Below are positions 26,098 to 33,386 of a DNA stretch of 56,310 bases, piece by piece. Position 1 is the stretch's first letter; every line of letters begins with the position of its first letter. The notes under the pieces were generated by a model, which saw only the letters and a list, made by a program, of their open reading frames with translations, searched no databases and had not been told where the DNA came from. The translations under genes and the position numbers were made by a program. Origin of the DNA: Alkalihalobacillus pseudalcaliphilus (GTDB lineage: Bacteria > Bacillota > Bacilli > Bacillales > Bacillaceae_D); NCBI RefSeq assembly GCF_028610675.1, contig NZ_JAQQWS010000018.1, forward strand, positions 1-56,310, in the 5' to 3' direction.

Positions 26098-26562
26098 ATG
26101 AAAGTAGCTTGTGTGCGACTGCTTCGCCATGAGCGTTTTGTATCAAAGTGTATTTAGGGGCGATAGTTTGTGCCTTGAGATTAGCCAACCCTCTACCTTT
26201 CGACCTTAGCAGGATATTGCTTTCTTTTTGATCATCCGACTCCTAATGGTGAAGGAGTTGTAAACAAGCTAGATGTTAAAGAAGTCGTCACCCACAAACA
26301 TGAAAATGAGGTTTCTCTCTTTAACTGGTGGTTCTTCATTCACTTGCACTTTAGTTATTGTTGTAAGAATGTTATTTGTACTTGAGAATGAGAGTACCCA
26401 GCGGGCGAGTCATGCGGAGACTCTCATGGTACGTAGTGGCAGAGCTGAGATCCAGCGTATAGCCGATTAGCTTAGTGCCAAGCGATTGTCTCGGAGCGTG
26501 ATTTTCGGTAGCGGTGAGCAAAGCTCCGCACATGAGCATCAGCATCAACTTTCATATAAAAA
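26098..26562. repeat. Dispersed repeat cluster between exporter and hemAT
   Basis: Reversed module A (about 26098-26150; CTTCGCCATGAGCG), reversed module B (about 26155-26300), a module D motif TTAACTGGTGGTTCTTCATTCA (about 26321-26342) in direct orientation, and a module C copy (about 26390-26560; GAGTACCCAGCGGGCGAG, GATTTTCGGTAGCGGTGAGC, ending ACTTTCATATAAAA). No credible gene lies in the stretch. Confidence 0.8.
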
Positions 26563-26667
26563 ATAAATCAAGAGCCACCTCAACATGTGCTGGGTAGAGA
26601 AATGTTATATCGTTAGGAAAAATATAGTTTCAATATGAAAAAGGTTAAGGTACAATCTACCTGGATA

Positions 26668-26694
26668 TAAAGTAATGGTTGATATGGTCGATAT
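26668..26694 (+). promoter_or_regulatory. SigD-type promoter of hemAT
   Basis: TAAA (26668-26671), exactly 15 bp, then GTCGATAT (26687-26694), seven of eight matches to the SigD -10 GCCGATAT. This places hemAT in the motility/chemotaxis regulon, as in B. subtilis. Confidence 0.75.
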
Positions 26695-26739
26695 AAAAGA
26701 TAAGAGTATAGAGGGAACGAATAAAAGGAGATGGCAGTG

Positions 26740-28047
26740 ATGAGTTTTTTGAGTCGTAAAGGTAGAAGAAGTAAGGGCAAGCAAGATCAATGGTATAAGC
26801 AGTTACAAGACATTACGTTATCTGAAGTTACGATGGAATACATTCAAGATTATTTAACATTCACATCAATTGGTATAACTGAGTATGATTTACGAGTCTT
26901 AAAGTGGTTAAAGCCTTATATTGAAGAGAACATTGAACAGATTACTTCTGAGTTTTATGCGACCATAACAGAACAGCCTAATTTGTTGGCCCTAATTGAA
27001 GAACACAGCTCTGTCGATAGATTAAAGTTAACGTTTAAACAACATATATTAGAGTTATTTTCAGCAGAAATCAATGAAAGTTTTATCAAAAAAAGAGCGA
27101 GGATTGCCAAAGCCCACATTCGTATAGGTCTTTCAAGCAAATGGTATTTATCCGCGTATAACCAGTTATTTATTCAAGTTGTGAACACAGTCGAGCAGCT
27201 TGCTGATCAAGGCGTTGATACGACGAGGAGTATTATTGCTGTATACCGTCTTTTCAACTTAGAGCAACAATTGATTTTAGATGGGTACGGGAGTGAACAA
27301 CAAGATATAGAAGATGCGAGTGAAAAAGACCGAAACGAAATGATTGATAGCTTGTATGAACATTCAGCAGTGCTAGCGGCCGTGTCTGAGCAAAGTCATA
27401 GTGCGGTAAAAGAGTTAGCCAGCCAGACCGAAGCAGTAGGAGGATTGGCGAAGGAGGGTTCGGAATTGGCGATAAAAGCTGAGAGGTATGCGACAAGTGG
27501 CAAAGAGCAAGTAGCGAAACAAGCTCAGAATATGGAAACGGTTATGGATAGTATTTTAGAAATTACAGAAGGATCTGAACGATTACGAACGTTTGCTGGA
27601 GAAGTCCATCATGTTATTGATATTGTTGAGAAAATCGCAGAGCAAACCAATTTATTAGCCTTAAATGCTTCCATTGAGGCTGCCCGTGCTGGGGAATATG
27701 GGAGGGGGTTTGCGGTTGTTGCCGATGAAATCCGAAAATTATCTGAACAAACGAAACGGACAACTGGAAATGTAACAGATCTTATAACAAAAACCAATGA
27801 ACAAATTGAGAGCGTGTCAAAACGTGTTTTAGAGGTACATTCGGTTGTAGGTAGCGGTATGGAAGAGATGAAGGGATCAGAGAAGTCATTTGAAGAAATT
27901 TGGCATGTGATGAAATTTCTGAAAGAGCAAAATACAAAAATGGAATCTGAACTTATGCGCATTGTGACGGCGGTTAATGAGATTGATCAATCGTCAACTG
28001 AGGTTGCGAATTCAGCAAGGAAGCTAGAAATGATTCGTGTTCAATAA
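26740..28047 (+). CDS. hemAT: Heme-based aerotaxis transducer HemAT
   Basis: About 435 residues, soluble. The N-terminal globin-coupled sensor domain (about 1-180) has the proximal heme ligand in AKAHIRIGLSSKWYLSAY (His near residue 124). The C-terminal methyl-accepting signalling domain has the conserved hairpin tip IAEQTNLLALNASIEAARAGE and GFAVVADEIRKLSE. It senses O2 and signals to CheA. There are no membrane segments, as in B. subtilis HemAT (432 aa). ATG 26740, nine bases after AAAGGAG, is preferred; ATG 26731 directly abuts the ribosome site. A SigD-like promoter lies upstream. Confidence 0.93.
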   Translation: MSFLSRKGRRSKGKQDQWYKQLQDITLSEVTMEYIQDYLTFTSIGITEYDLRVLKWLKPYIEENIEQITSEFYATITEQPNLLALIEEHSSVDRLKLTFKQHILELFSAEINESFIKKRARIAKAHIRIGLSSKWYLSAYNQLFIQVVNTVEQLADQGVDTTRSIIAVYRLFNLEQQLILDGYGSEQQDIEDASEKDRNEMIDSLYEHSAVLAAVSEQSHSAVKELASQTEAVGGLAKEGSELAIKAERYATSGKEQVAKQAQNMETVMDSILEITEGSERLRTFAGEVHHVIDIVEKIAEQTNLLALNASIEAARAGEYGRGFAVVADEIRKLSEQTKRTTGNVTDLITKTNEQIESVSKRVLEVHSVVGSGMEEMKGSEKSFEEIWHVMKFLKEQNTKMESELMRIVTAVNEIDQSSTEVANSARKLEMIRVQ

Positions 28048-28067
28048 ATAAATGGATGGGAATGGAA

Positions 28068-28104
28068 GTAGCCGTTAATCTTTACTAATAAAGATTAGCG
28101 GCTA
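28068..28104 (+). terminator. Hairpin after hemAT
   Basis: GTAGCCGTTAATCTTTA (28068-28084) pairs with TAAAGATTAGCGGCTAC (28088-28104). The stem is strong but lacks a T-run, so it may act as a weak terminator or an mRNA 3'-end stabiliser. Confidence 0.55.
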
Positions 28105-28214
28105 CATGTTGGATAAAAGCGTAAATAAAGCCGCATTACCCTCTGAAGAGCCTCTGTAAATAGATGTAACAACTGCACATGAACACTCGACTACTTACGA
28201 ATTTTATTTGCAGA

Positions 28215-29093
28215 TTAGCCATTTATGATCGTTCCACCGTTGATGTGGAGAACCTGACCAGACATATAGGAGGAGTCTTCGGATGCTAGGTAAACATAGG
28301 CTGGAGCTAATTCTGCTGGCTGTCCTGGGCGGCCCATCGGTGTATCTGTACCAAATTTAGCAACATCGTTTTCTGGGAATGAAGCGGGAATTAATGGAGT
28401 CCAAATGGGTCCCGGAGCTACTGCATTTACACGGATGCCAGTGGAAACGATGCTTTCAGATAAAGAGCGAGTTAAGGAAACAATAGCTCCTTTAGTTGAA
28501 GCATAATCCATCAAAACAGGGTTTCCTTTATATGCCGTGATCGAAGCTGTGTTAATAATGGAACTTCCCTTTTTGAGATGGGGCATGGCCGCTTGAATGA
28601 AATAAAAATAAGCGAAAAAGTTAGTTTGAAATGTACGGTGAAGTTGCTCTGAGCTAATTTGTTCAATTTTGGTTTGGTAGTGTTGTTCGGCGGCATTATT
28701 AACAAGGATGTCGAGCTTTCCAAAACGATTGACGGCATCTTCGACAGCTTGTTTACAAAAGGTTTCATTACCAACGTCACCACTCAAAATTTCACATTGT
28801 CCTCCTATTTTTTCAATGGCTTGTTTGGTTTCATTTGCATCATGATGTTCATCTAAATAGACGATAAAAACGGAGGCGCCCTCCTTAGCAAACGCAAGGG
28901 CTGCTGCTCTGCCAATGCCGCTATCGCCACCAGTAATAAGGGCAACTTTATTAGTTAGTTTTCCGCTTCCCTTGTAGGATGGATTATCATAAATCGGCTT
29001 AGGCTCCATTTGCTTTTCTATTCCGGGTTGTTTGCTTTGGGCTTGTGGTGGTTGTCCGGATTTTTGAATTTCTGAAAAATCGTATGAACTCAT
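28215..29093 (-). CDS. SDR-family oxidoreductase, general-stress type
   Basis: A 292-residue short-chain dehydrogenase/reductase with the long N-terminal extension (about 45 residues, proline/glutamine rich) seen in the YdaD/YhdF/YhxC group. The nucleotide site is TGGDSGIGRAAA, the structural motif is NNAAEQ and the catalytic pair is YASTK, with Ser in NTASITAYKG. It reduces or oxidises small carbonyl/alcohol substrates with NAD(P)H; the substrate is unknown. ATG 29093 follows AAGGAGG. A SigB-type promoter lies upstream, matching the stress regulation of B. subtilis YdaD. Confidence 0.9.
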   Translation of the reverse strand: MSSYDFSEIQKSGQPPQAQSKQPGIEKQMEPKPIYDNPSYKGSGKLTNKVALITGGDSGIGRAAALAFAKEGASVFIVYLDEHHDANETKQAIEKIGGQCEILSGDVGNETFCKQAVEDAVNRFGKLDILVNNAAEQHYQTKIEQISSEQLHRTFQTNFFAYFYFIQAAMPHLKKGSSIINTASITAYKGNPVLMDYASTKGAIVSLTRSLSESIVSTGIRVNAVAPGPIWTPLIPASFPENDVAKFGTDTPMGRPGQPAELAPAYVYLASEDSSYMSGQVLHINGGTIING

Positions 29094-29136
29094 TTTTCTT
29101 AGCCTCCTTATTCGTGTACGTTACGTTAAATCCTTA

Positions 29137-29161
29137 ATACCCGGTTACATTGAATGAAAAC
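29137..29161 (-). promoter_or_regulatory. SigB-type promoter of the SDR gene
   Basis: On the minus strand: GTTTTC, 13 bp, GGGTAT, against the SigB consensus GTTTAA-N12..15-GGGWAW. The -10 is a full match and the -35 four of six. Confidence 0.6.
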
Positions 29162-29249
29162 ATATATCAATATATTTATCTTTTCAAAACCAACGATAAC
29201 TATTCATGTTTTTTTGACTGACTTTTCCCCTTTATTGAATTAAATTTTT

Positions 29250-29307
29250 TGTAAGCGTTTATAAAAACAGGTAAGAAGAAGTAAAGCTCGTTTTGATATG
29301 GTATAAT
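29250..29307 (+). promoter_or_regulatory. gndA promoter with a cre-like site
   Basis: TGTAAGCGTTTATA (29250-29263) matches the CcpA cre consensus TGWAANCGNTNWCA at 13 of 14 positions. An extended -10, TGGTATAAT (29299-29307), follows with no strong -35. Carbon-catabolite control of gndA is inference. Confidence 0.55.
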
Positions 29308-29373
29308 ACTCACGGAGTAGAAAGAACATACATGATAAGAAATGTTGATAGATAGAAAGGATGTCAGAGACAA

Positions 29374-30786
29374 ATGGCCAAACAACAAATAGGCGTAATT
29401 GGTTTAGCAGTAATGGGTAAGAATTTAGCCTTAAATATTGAAAGTCGCGGTTATTCCGTATCTGTTTTTAACCGTTCATTTGAAAAGACGGAAGAATTCT
29501 TGAAGAACGAAGCAGAAGGTAAAAACTTCGTTGGAGCAAAAACGATTGAAGAATTTGTTCAATCTTTAGAATCTCCTCGAAAAATCTTATTGATGGTAAA
29601 AGCAGGTACCGCAACAGATGCAACCATAGATACATTAAAGCCACTTCTTGAAAAAGGCGATATCTTAATTGATGGTGGAAATACGTATTTCGAAGATACG
29701 ATTCGTCGTAATCAAGAGCTTGAGGAAACGGGTATTCATTTTATTGGGACAGGTGTATCTGGTGGAGAAGAGGGTGCCCTAACTGGACCATCAATTATGC
29801 CTGGTGGTCAAGAGGAAGCATACAAGCTGGTTGAGCCGATTCTTAATGCAATTGCTGCAAAAGTGGATGGCGAACCATGCTCTACTTATATTGGACCAAA
29901 TGGAGCAGGACATTATGTGAAGATGGTTCATAATGGAATTGAATATGGCGATATGCAGCTAATTTCTGAAGCGTATTTTATTTTGAAGCGCACGCTTGGG
30001 TTGAATGCACAAGAGCTTCATGAAGTATTTGCTGATTGGAATAAAGGTGAACTAGACAGTTATTTAATTGAAATTACAGCTGATATTTTTACAAAAGTAG
30101 ATGATGAGACAGGCAAACCACTTGTTGATGTTATTTTAGATACGGCTGGACAAAAGGGGACAGGGAAGTGGACAAGTAAGTCTGCGTTAGACCTTGGGGT
30201 GCCGCTACCAGTTATTACAGAATCCGTATTCTCTCGTTTCATTTCAGCTATGAAGGATGAGCGAGTGAAGGCAAGTAAGATTCTAACTGGTCCAACGGTA
30301 CCGTCATTTACCGGTGATAAGGAGGCCTTTATTGAGGCTGTCAGAAAAGCTCTATATTTTAGTAAAATTGTTTCTTATGCACAAGGCTTTGCTCAAATGA
30401 GAGCTGCGTCTGAAGAAAATGGTTGGAACTTACGATATGGCGATATTGCTATGATCTTTAGAGGTGGATGTATTATCCGTGCTCAATTCCTTCAAAAGAT
30501 TAAAGAAGCATATGATAAAGAGCCAAACTTAGATAATCTTTTATTAGATCCGTATTTCAACGATATTGCAGCGAATTATCAAAGTTCTCTACGTGAAGTG
30601 TTAGCTCTTGCGATTCAATCAGGAATTCCTGTGCCAGGCTTCGCAAGTGCGATTTCCTATTATGATAGCTATCGTACAGAGACTTTACCAGCTAACTTGC
30701 TACAAGCACAACGCGATTATTTCGGAGCACATACGTATCAACGTATAGATAAAGAAGGTATTTTCCATACTGAATGGATGAAATAA
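29374..30786 (+). CDS. gndA: 6-phosphogluconate dehydrogenase, decarboxylating
   Basis: A 470-residue cytosolic enzyme of the oxidative pentose-phosphate path: 6-phosphogluconate plus NADP+ gives ribulose-5-phosphate, CO2 and NADPH. The Rossmann motif GLAVMGKNLALNIE is N-terminal. The substrate site includes GTGVSGGEEGALTGPSIMPGG (about 128-148) and the catalytic Lys in KMVHNGIEYGD (about 185). The C-terminal tail closes over the partner subunit. ATG 29374 follows GAAAGGATG. The length matches B. subtilis GndA. It stands alone between a promoter and a terminator. Confidence 0.97.
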   Translation: MAKQQIGVIGLAVMGKNLALNIESRGYSVSVFNRSFEKTEEFLKNEAEGKNFVGAKTIEEFVQSLESPRKILLMVKAGTATDATIDTLKPLLEKGDILIDGGNTYFEDTIRRNQELEETGIHFIGTGVSGGEEGALTGPSIMPGGQEEAYKLVEPILNAIAAKVDGEPCSTYIGPNGAGHYVKMVHNGIEYGDMQLISEAYFILKRTLGLNAQELHEVFADWNKGELDSYLIEITADIFTKVDDETGKPLVDVILDTAGQKGTGKWTSKSALDLGVPLPVITESVFSRFISAMKDERVKASKILTGPTVPSFTGDKEAFIEAVRKALYFSKIVSYAQGFAQMRAASEENGWNLRYGDIAMIFRGGCIIRAQFLQKIKEAYDKEPNLDNLLLDPYFNDIAANYQSSLREVLALAIQSGIPVPGFASAISYYDSYRTETLPANLLQAQRDYFGAHTYQRIDKEGIFHTEWMK

Positions 30787-30797
30787 GAACCAATTAA

Positions 30798-30836
30798 AAA
30801 CATCTCGTTACAAAACGTAGCGAGGTGTTTTTTTCT
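30798..30836 (+). terminator. Terminator after gndA
   Basis: AAACATCTCGTTAC pairs with GTAGCGAGGTGTTT across the loop AAAAC, then a T-run. Confidence 0.9.
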
Positions 30837-31059
30837 GAGCGAAGAAAAGGGATTGAGTGGAATGGGTGAAGATGAGTGTGAGAAATCAATCCTTGGAGTT
30901 GGAAGGAGGGAAAAGAAGTAGAAAGGTCTAGAGATAGCACCTTTAAGGCGAGAATAGAAAGACGAGAAGCTATTGTAAAAGTACTAGGACACATGAATGC
31001 AAGTACTAGAGCAATTAGAATGTAGATCACGGATATTCAAAAAGACACTGAAGGCAACA

Positions 31060-31260
31060 GTCAAAAGCCGCTCCGACACCAACTAAACATGAACGTGTGG
31101 TTTCGCTCCTTAACTGGTGGCTTTTCATTCATAAACGGTTTTGAGGATTCTCATGAAGTAGCCCCGCCACTTTTTAGGAAAGAGCTAGCAAGAGCTTTCC
31201 TAAAAAGATTCAGCGCACAACACAACCAGCCACCACCAACCAAAAAAATGTGTAGTATTC
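31060..31260. repeat. Dispersed repeats: module D and hairpin element E
   Basis: A module D motif TTAACTGGTGGCTTTTCATTCA (about 31109-31130) preceded by an AAACATGAACGTGTGG stretch, then element E (about 31157-31245): CCGCCACTTTTTAGGAAAG, hairpin, CTTTCCTAAAAAGATTCAGC, CACAACCAGCC. Twelve-base arms TTTTTAGGAAAG/CTTTCCTAAAAA are perfect. From 30837 to 31060 there is no recognisable feature. Confidence 0.75.
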
Positions 31261-31288
31261 CATCAGGATTAGTATCTAAAATCCAAGT

Positions 31289-31423
31289 GTTTTTGGACCG
31301 TTAGCCAAGCTTGCTTGGCTACTTCCACGCATTTGCGTGAAGTTTTGAAAATCGAAATGAACCTTCAGACGAATTCATTAAGTCTGTGAGGTCATTTTCG
31401 AATTTCAAAAACGATCCAAAAAC
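31289..31423. other. 135-bp four-way-junction element
   Basis: The outer stem 31289-31301/31411-31423 (12 of 13 pairs) encloses three hairpins: 31303-31310/31313-31320 (AGCCAAGC/GCTTGGCT), 31321-31331/31334-31343 (ten pairs with one bulge), and a long imperfect stem 31343-31370/31382-31410. Together they form a cloverleaf-like fold that uses almost every base. No ORF or known RNA family recognised. It sits between dispersed repeats. Confidence 0.65.
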
Positions 31424-31470
31424 AAAGACAGAAAGGTCAAGTTAACTTGAGAAATGAGCACCACCCATGT

Positions 31471-31697
31471 AACTTTCATACAAAACCCACATGGCGAAGC
31501 CCCAAATCACTTCGCCACCAACAAAAATCAAAGTAGTGGCGACTATTTAAACAGTTGGCCCGTTTACAACTCCATCACCATTAGGAGTCCGCACGATTAA
31601 AAAGGGAGCATTGTCCTGTTAAGGTCGTCTATCGCAAGATGGATGACCAACTAACTTCAAGGCACAACCTATCGCACATAAGTAACTTTCATACAAA
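31471..31697. repeat. Dispersed repeat, modules A and B
   Basis: Module A (31472-31534; inner arms TGGCGAAG/CTTCGCCA) followed by module B (GTGGCGACTATTTAAAC, CACCATTAGGAGTCCGC, GGGAGCATTGTCCTG, GCAAGATGGATGACC) ending ACTTTCATACAAAA. Confidence 0.85.
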
Positions 31698-31836
31698 AAC
31701 TATCATGTTAAAAAATACCAAAACAGGGTAATAAATCATAAATGGTTATGATGATTACATATAAAAAGGAACTAGATACAATGAAGTTTTATTTCATAAA
31801 TAGTACTTTTTTCTAAAACTATATATTTGAAAAATG

Positions 31837-31866
31837 TTGTCAAACTATCGCGATTAATGCTACTAT
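31837..31866 (+). promoter_or_regulatory. Promoter candidate for the peptide gene
   Basis: TTGTCA (31837-31842), 18 bp, TACTAT (31861-31866). Transcription from about 31873 would give a leader of about 210 nt. In it AAAGGAG (31971-31977) precedes a possible 15-codon ORF starting TTG 31987 (ending 32034). Confidence 0.45.
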
Positions 31867-32085
31867 ATGATAGATTCATGAGCTAAAACCATGCAATTAC
31901 GGGAACTAGCGACAATTATTTTAAAAAAATTGTTGATATAAGTAAGTTTATAAATAAAAAGAAAATGGAAAAAGGAGCAATAATTCTTGGGCATAAGTCC
32001 TATTAAACGACCGAGACTGGAAATACATGGTTGATAGATTCGAGTTATACTTACCTTACTAGAAAAGAAGAGAGGTGAGTAAGTA

Positions 32086-32214
32086 ATGAAAAATAAGAAA
32101 CTTCTTGCAACGTTTGTTATTGGAGCAGTTCTAATCGGAGCTGGCGTTTTAGTTGACCCTGTAGCATTTGGAGTCGACGGCGTAGTCATTAATGTCTTAC
32201 CACATGCTCATTAA
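32086..32214 (+). CDS. 42-residue exported peptide, candidate signal pre-peptide
   Basis: A 42-codon ORF from ATG 32086, seven bases after AGAGGTGAG. The product has a basic start (MKNKK), a hydrophobic core to about residue 23 and a short C-terminal segment ending VVINVLPHAH. This is the layout of Phr/PapR-type secreted pre-peptides, where the last five to eight residues are the signal. It faces a PlcR-like regulator gene 34 bp away across a shared terminator. No sequence family is recognised and the signalling role is inference; a small membrane or secreted protein is the alternative. Confidence 0.6.
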   Translation: MKNKKLLATFVIGAVLIGAGVLVDPVAFGVDGVVINVLPHAH

Positions 32215-32234
32215 TTCTTTCAACTGCACGTAAA

Positions 32235-32275
32235 AAAAGAAGTACTTACTAGATTCTAGTAAGTACTTCTTTTAT
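32235..32275. terminator. Shared terminator between peptide and regulator genes
   Basis: Perfect 18-bp arms (32235-32252 and 32256-32273) around a 3-base loop; the core is GAAGTACTTACTAG. A-rich on the left and T-rich on the right, so bidirectional. The stop codon of the regulator (32249-32251) is inside the stem. Confidence 0.9.
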
Positions 32276-33127
32276 TCTGCGTTCGGCGATATGAACGAGT
32301 TCATCTTTATTTTCTAGTCGGAATAAAACAATGGCTTGTTCAATAAAATGTTTCCCTTGTTCTTTTTCCCCTTCCACGACTAAACAATAACCTTTCAAAT
32401 ACGTACATTCGCCAAGTAAATAAAGCAAACCATTGGTAATGCAATATTGTCGGCCTTTATCAGCTAATTCTAGTGCATGCTGGAAGTTTTTTAAAGCTGT
32501 TTCAGCTATGGCATAATTATATAAGAGCCTCACTTTTATTTTAGGATTTAAATCAGGGATATGAGTTGTTTGTTGCAAGGCCCTAGCATAATAGTCAATC
32601 GCTAACTCCACTTCACCCTTTAATTCATGGATAGCAGCAATGGAGTTAAGGATTTGAATTTCCTCCTGCGAATAACTTCCTTTTCCACTATAAGTTAATT
32701 CAAGAGCTTGAAATAGAAGCTTTAGTGCAAAGTTGTAGTCTTTGAATACATAAGCGATTGCAACACCTTTATGCCAAAGAATAAATTGTTGCATATCAGA
32801 ACTTTCAAAAATGGGTTTTCCTTCTTCAGCCAATATTAATCGATAAACTTCTTCATAGTTTCTTTCGACCGTATTTCTTCTAATCTCTTGGATGAAGTCT
32901 TGAATATAGTCATATTGTGGGTTGTCACCAGCTTGAAAAAAATGATTTACATCAACACCAAGTCGTTTCGAGATCGAATATAGCGTGGTAGATAATGGGA
33001 TGAACTTTCCAGCTTCAATATTACTAATCTGTGCTTGTGTACAAATGCCTTCTGATAATTCACTTTGAGTAAGGCCTTTGAGAGAGCGGTAAAACTTAAT
33101 GTTTTTTCCAATTGTATCAATATTCAT
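32249..33127 (-). CDS. PlcR-like RNPP-family HTH-TPR regulator
   Basis: A 292-residue protein close in size to PlcR. An XRE-type helix-turn-helix (about 6-60: NIKFYRSLKGLTQSELSEGICTQ then ISNIEAGKFIP) is followed by helical TPR-like repeats (about 70-290), for example DYNFALKLLFQALEL, GEVELAIDYYARALQQ and KNFQHALELADKGRQY. RNPP proteins bind re-imported secreted peptides in the TPR groove. The convergent 42-codon gene is the obvious peptide candidate. Targets are unknown. ATG 33127 follows GAGGGTG on its strand. The family call is firm; the peptide link is inference. Confidence 0.88.
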   Translation of the reverse strand: MNIDTIGKNIKFYRSLKGLTQSELSEGICTQAQISNIEAGKFIPLSTTLYSISKRLGVDVNHFFQAGDNPQYDYIQDFIQEIRRNTVERNYEEVYRLILAEEGKPIFESSDMQQFILWHKGVAIAYVFKDYNFALKLLFQALELTYSGKGSYSQEEIQILNSIAAIHELKGEVELAIDYYARALQQTTHIPDLNPKIKVRLLYNYAIAETALKNFQHALELADKGRQYCITNGLLYLLGECTYLKGYCLVVEGEKEQGKHFIEQAIVLFRLENKDELVHIAERRIKEVLTRI

Positions 33128-33331
33128 GAAATCACCCTCTTTATCAGTTTTAATTCATAGTATCCATAATCATTTTAACATAATGTAGGTAACACTTACA
33201 TTTTTACGTTCAAACCTACCCTATTAAATATACATAATTTATACAAGTTTGTCATGAATGATAGGGCCTAATTATTAAATAATTAAGTCATAATTTTATA
33301 GACAAATAAAATATAATTTTATTTATATATT

Positions 33332-33372
33332 AAAAAAGCTATAGGAATGGTTTATTCCTATAGGCCTTTTTT
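33332..33372. terminator. Terminator of the radical SAM gene
   Basis: AAAAAGCTATAGGAAT pairs with ATTCCTATAGGCCTTTTT, with homopolymer runs on both sides. It follows the radical SAM gene on the minus strand. The rest of 33128-33331 is AT-rich with no gene. Confidence 0.85.
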
Positions 33373-33386
33373 ATTGGTAGCTGACA

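Noticed and set aside
26273..26470. 65-codon plus-strand ORF
   Set aside because: It crosses modules B, D and C of the dispersed repeat; other copies do not keep the frame.
31089..31304. 71-codon plus-strand ORF
   Set aside because: It spans module D, element E and the start of the four-way-junction element; the sequence is explained by repeats.
31891..31941. 16-codon ORF MQLRELATIILKKLLI in the peptide leader
   Set aside because: No ribosome site and no support beyond an open frame.
31860..32060. Possible PlcR-box operator near the peptide gene
   Set aside because: TATGATAGATTCATGA at 31866 looks similar but breaks the TATGNA-TNCATA spacing; no site matched well enough to list.
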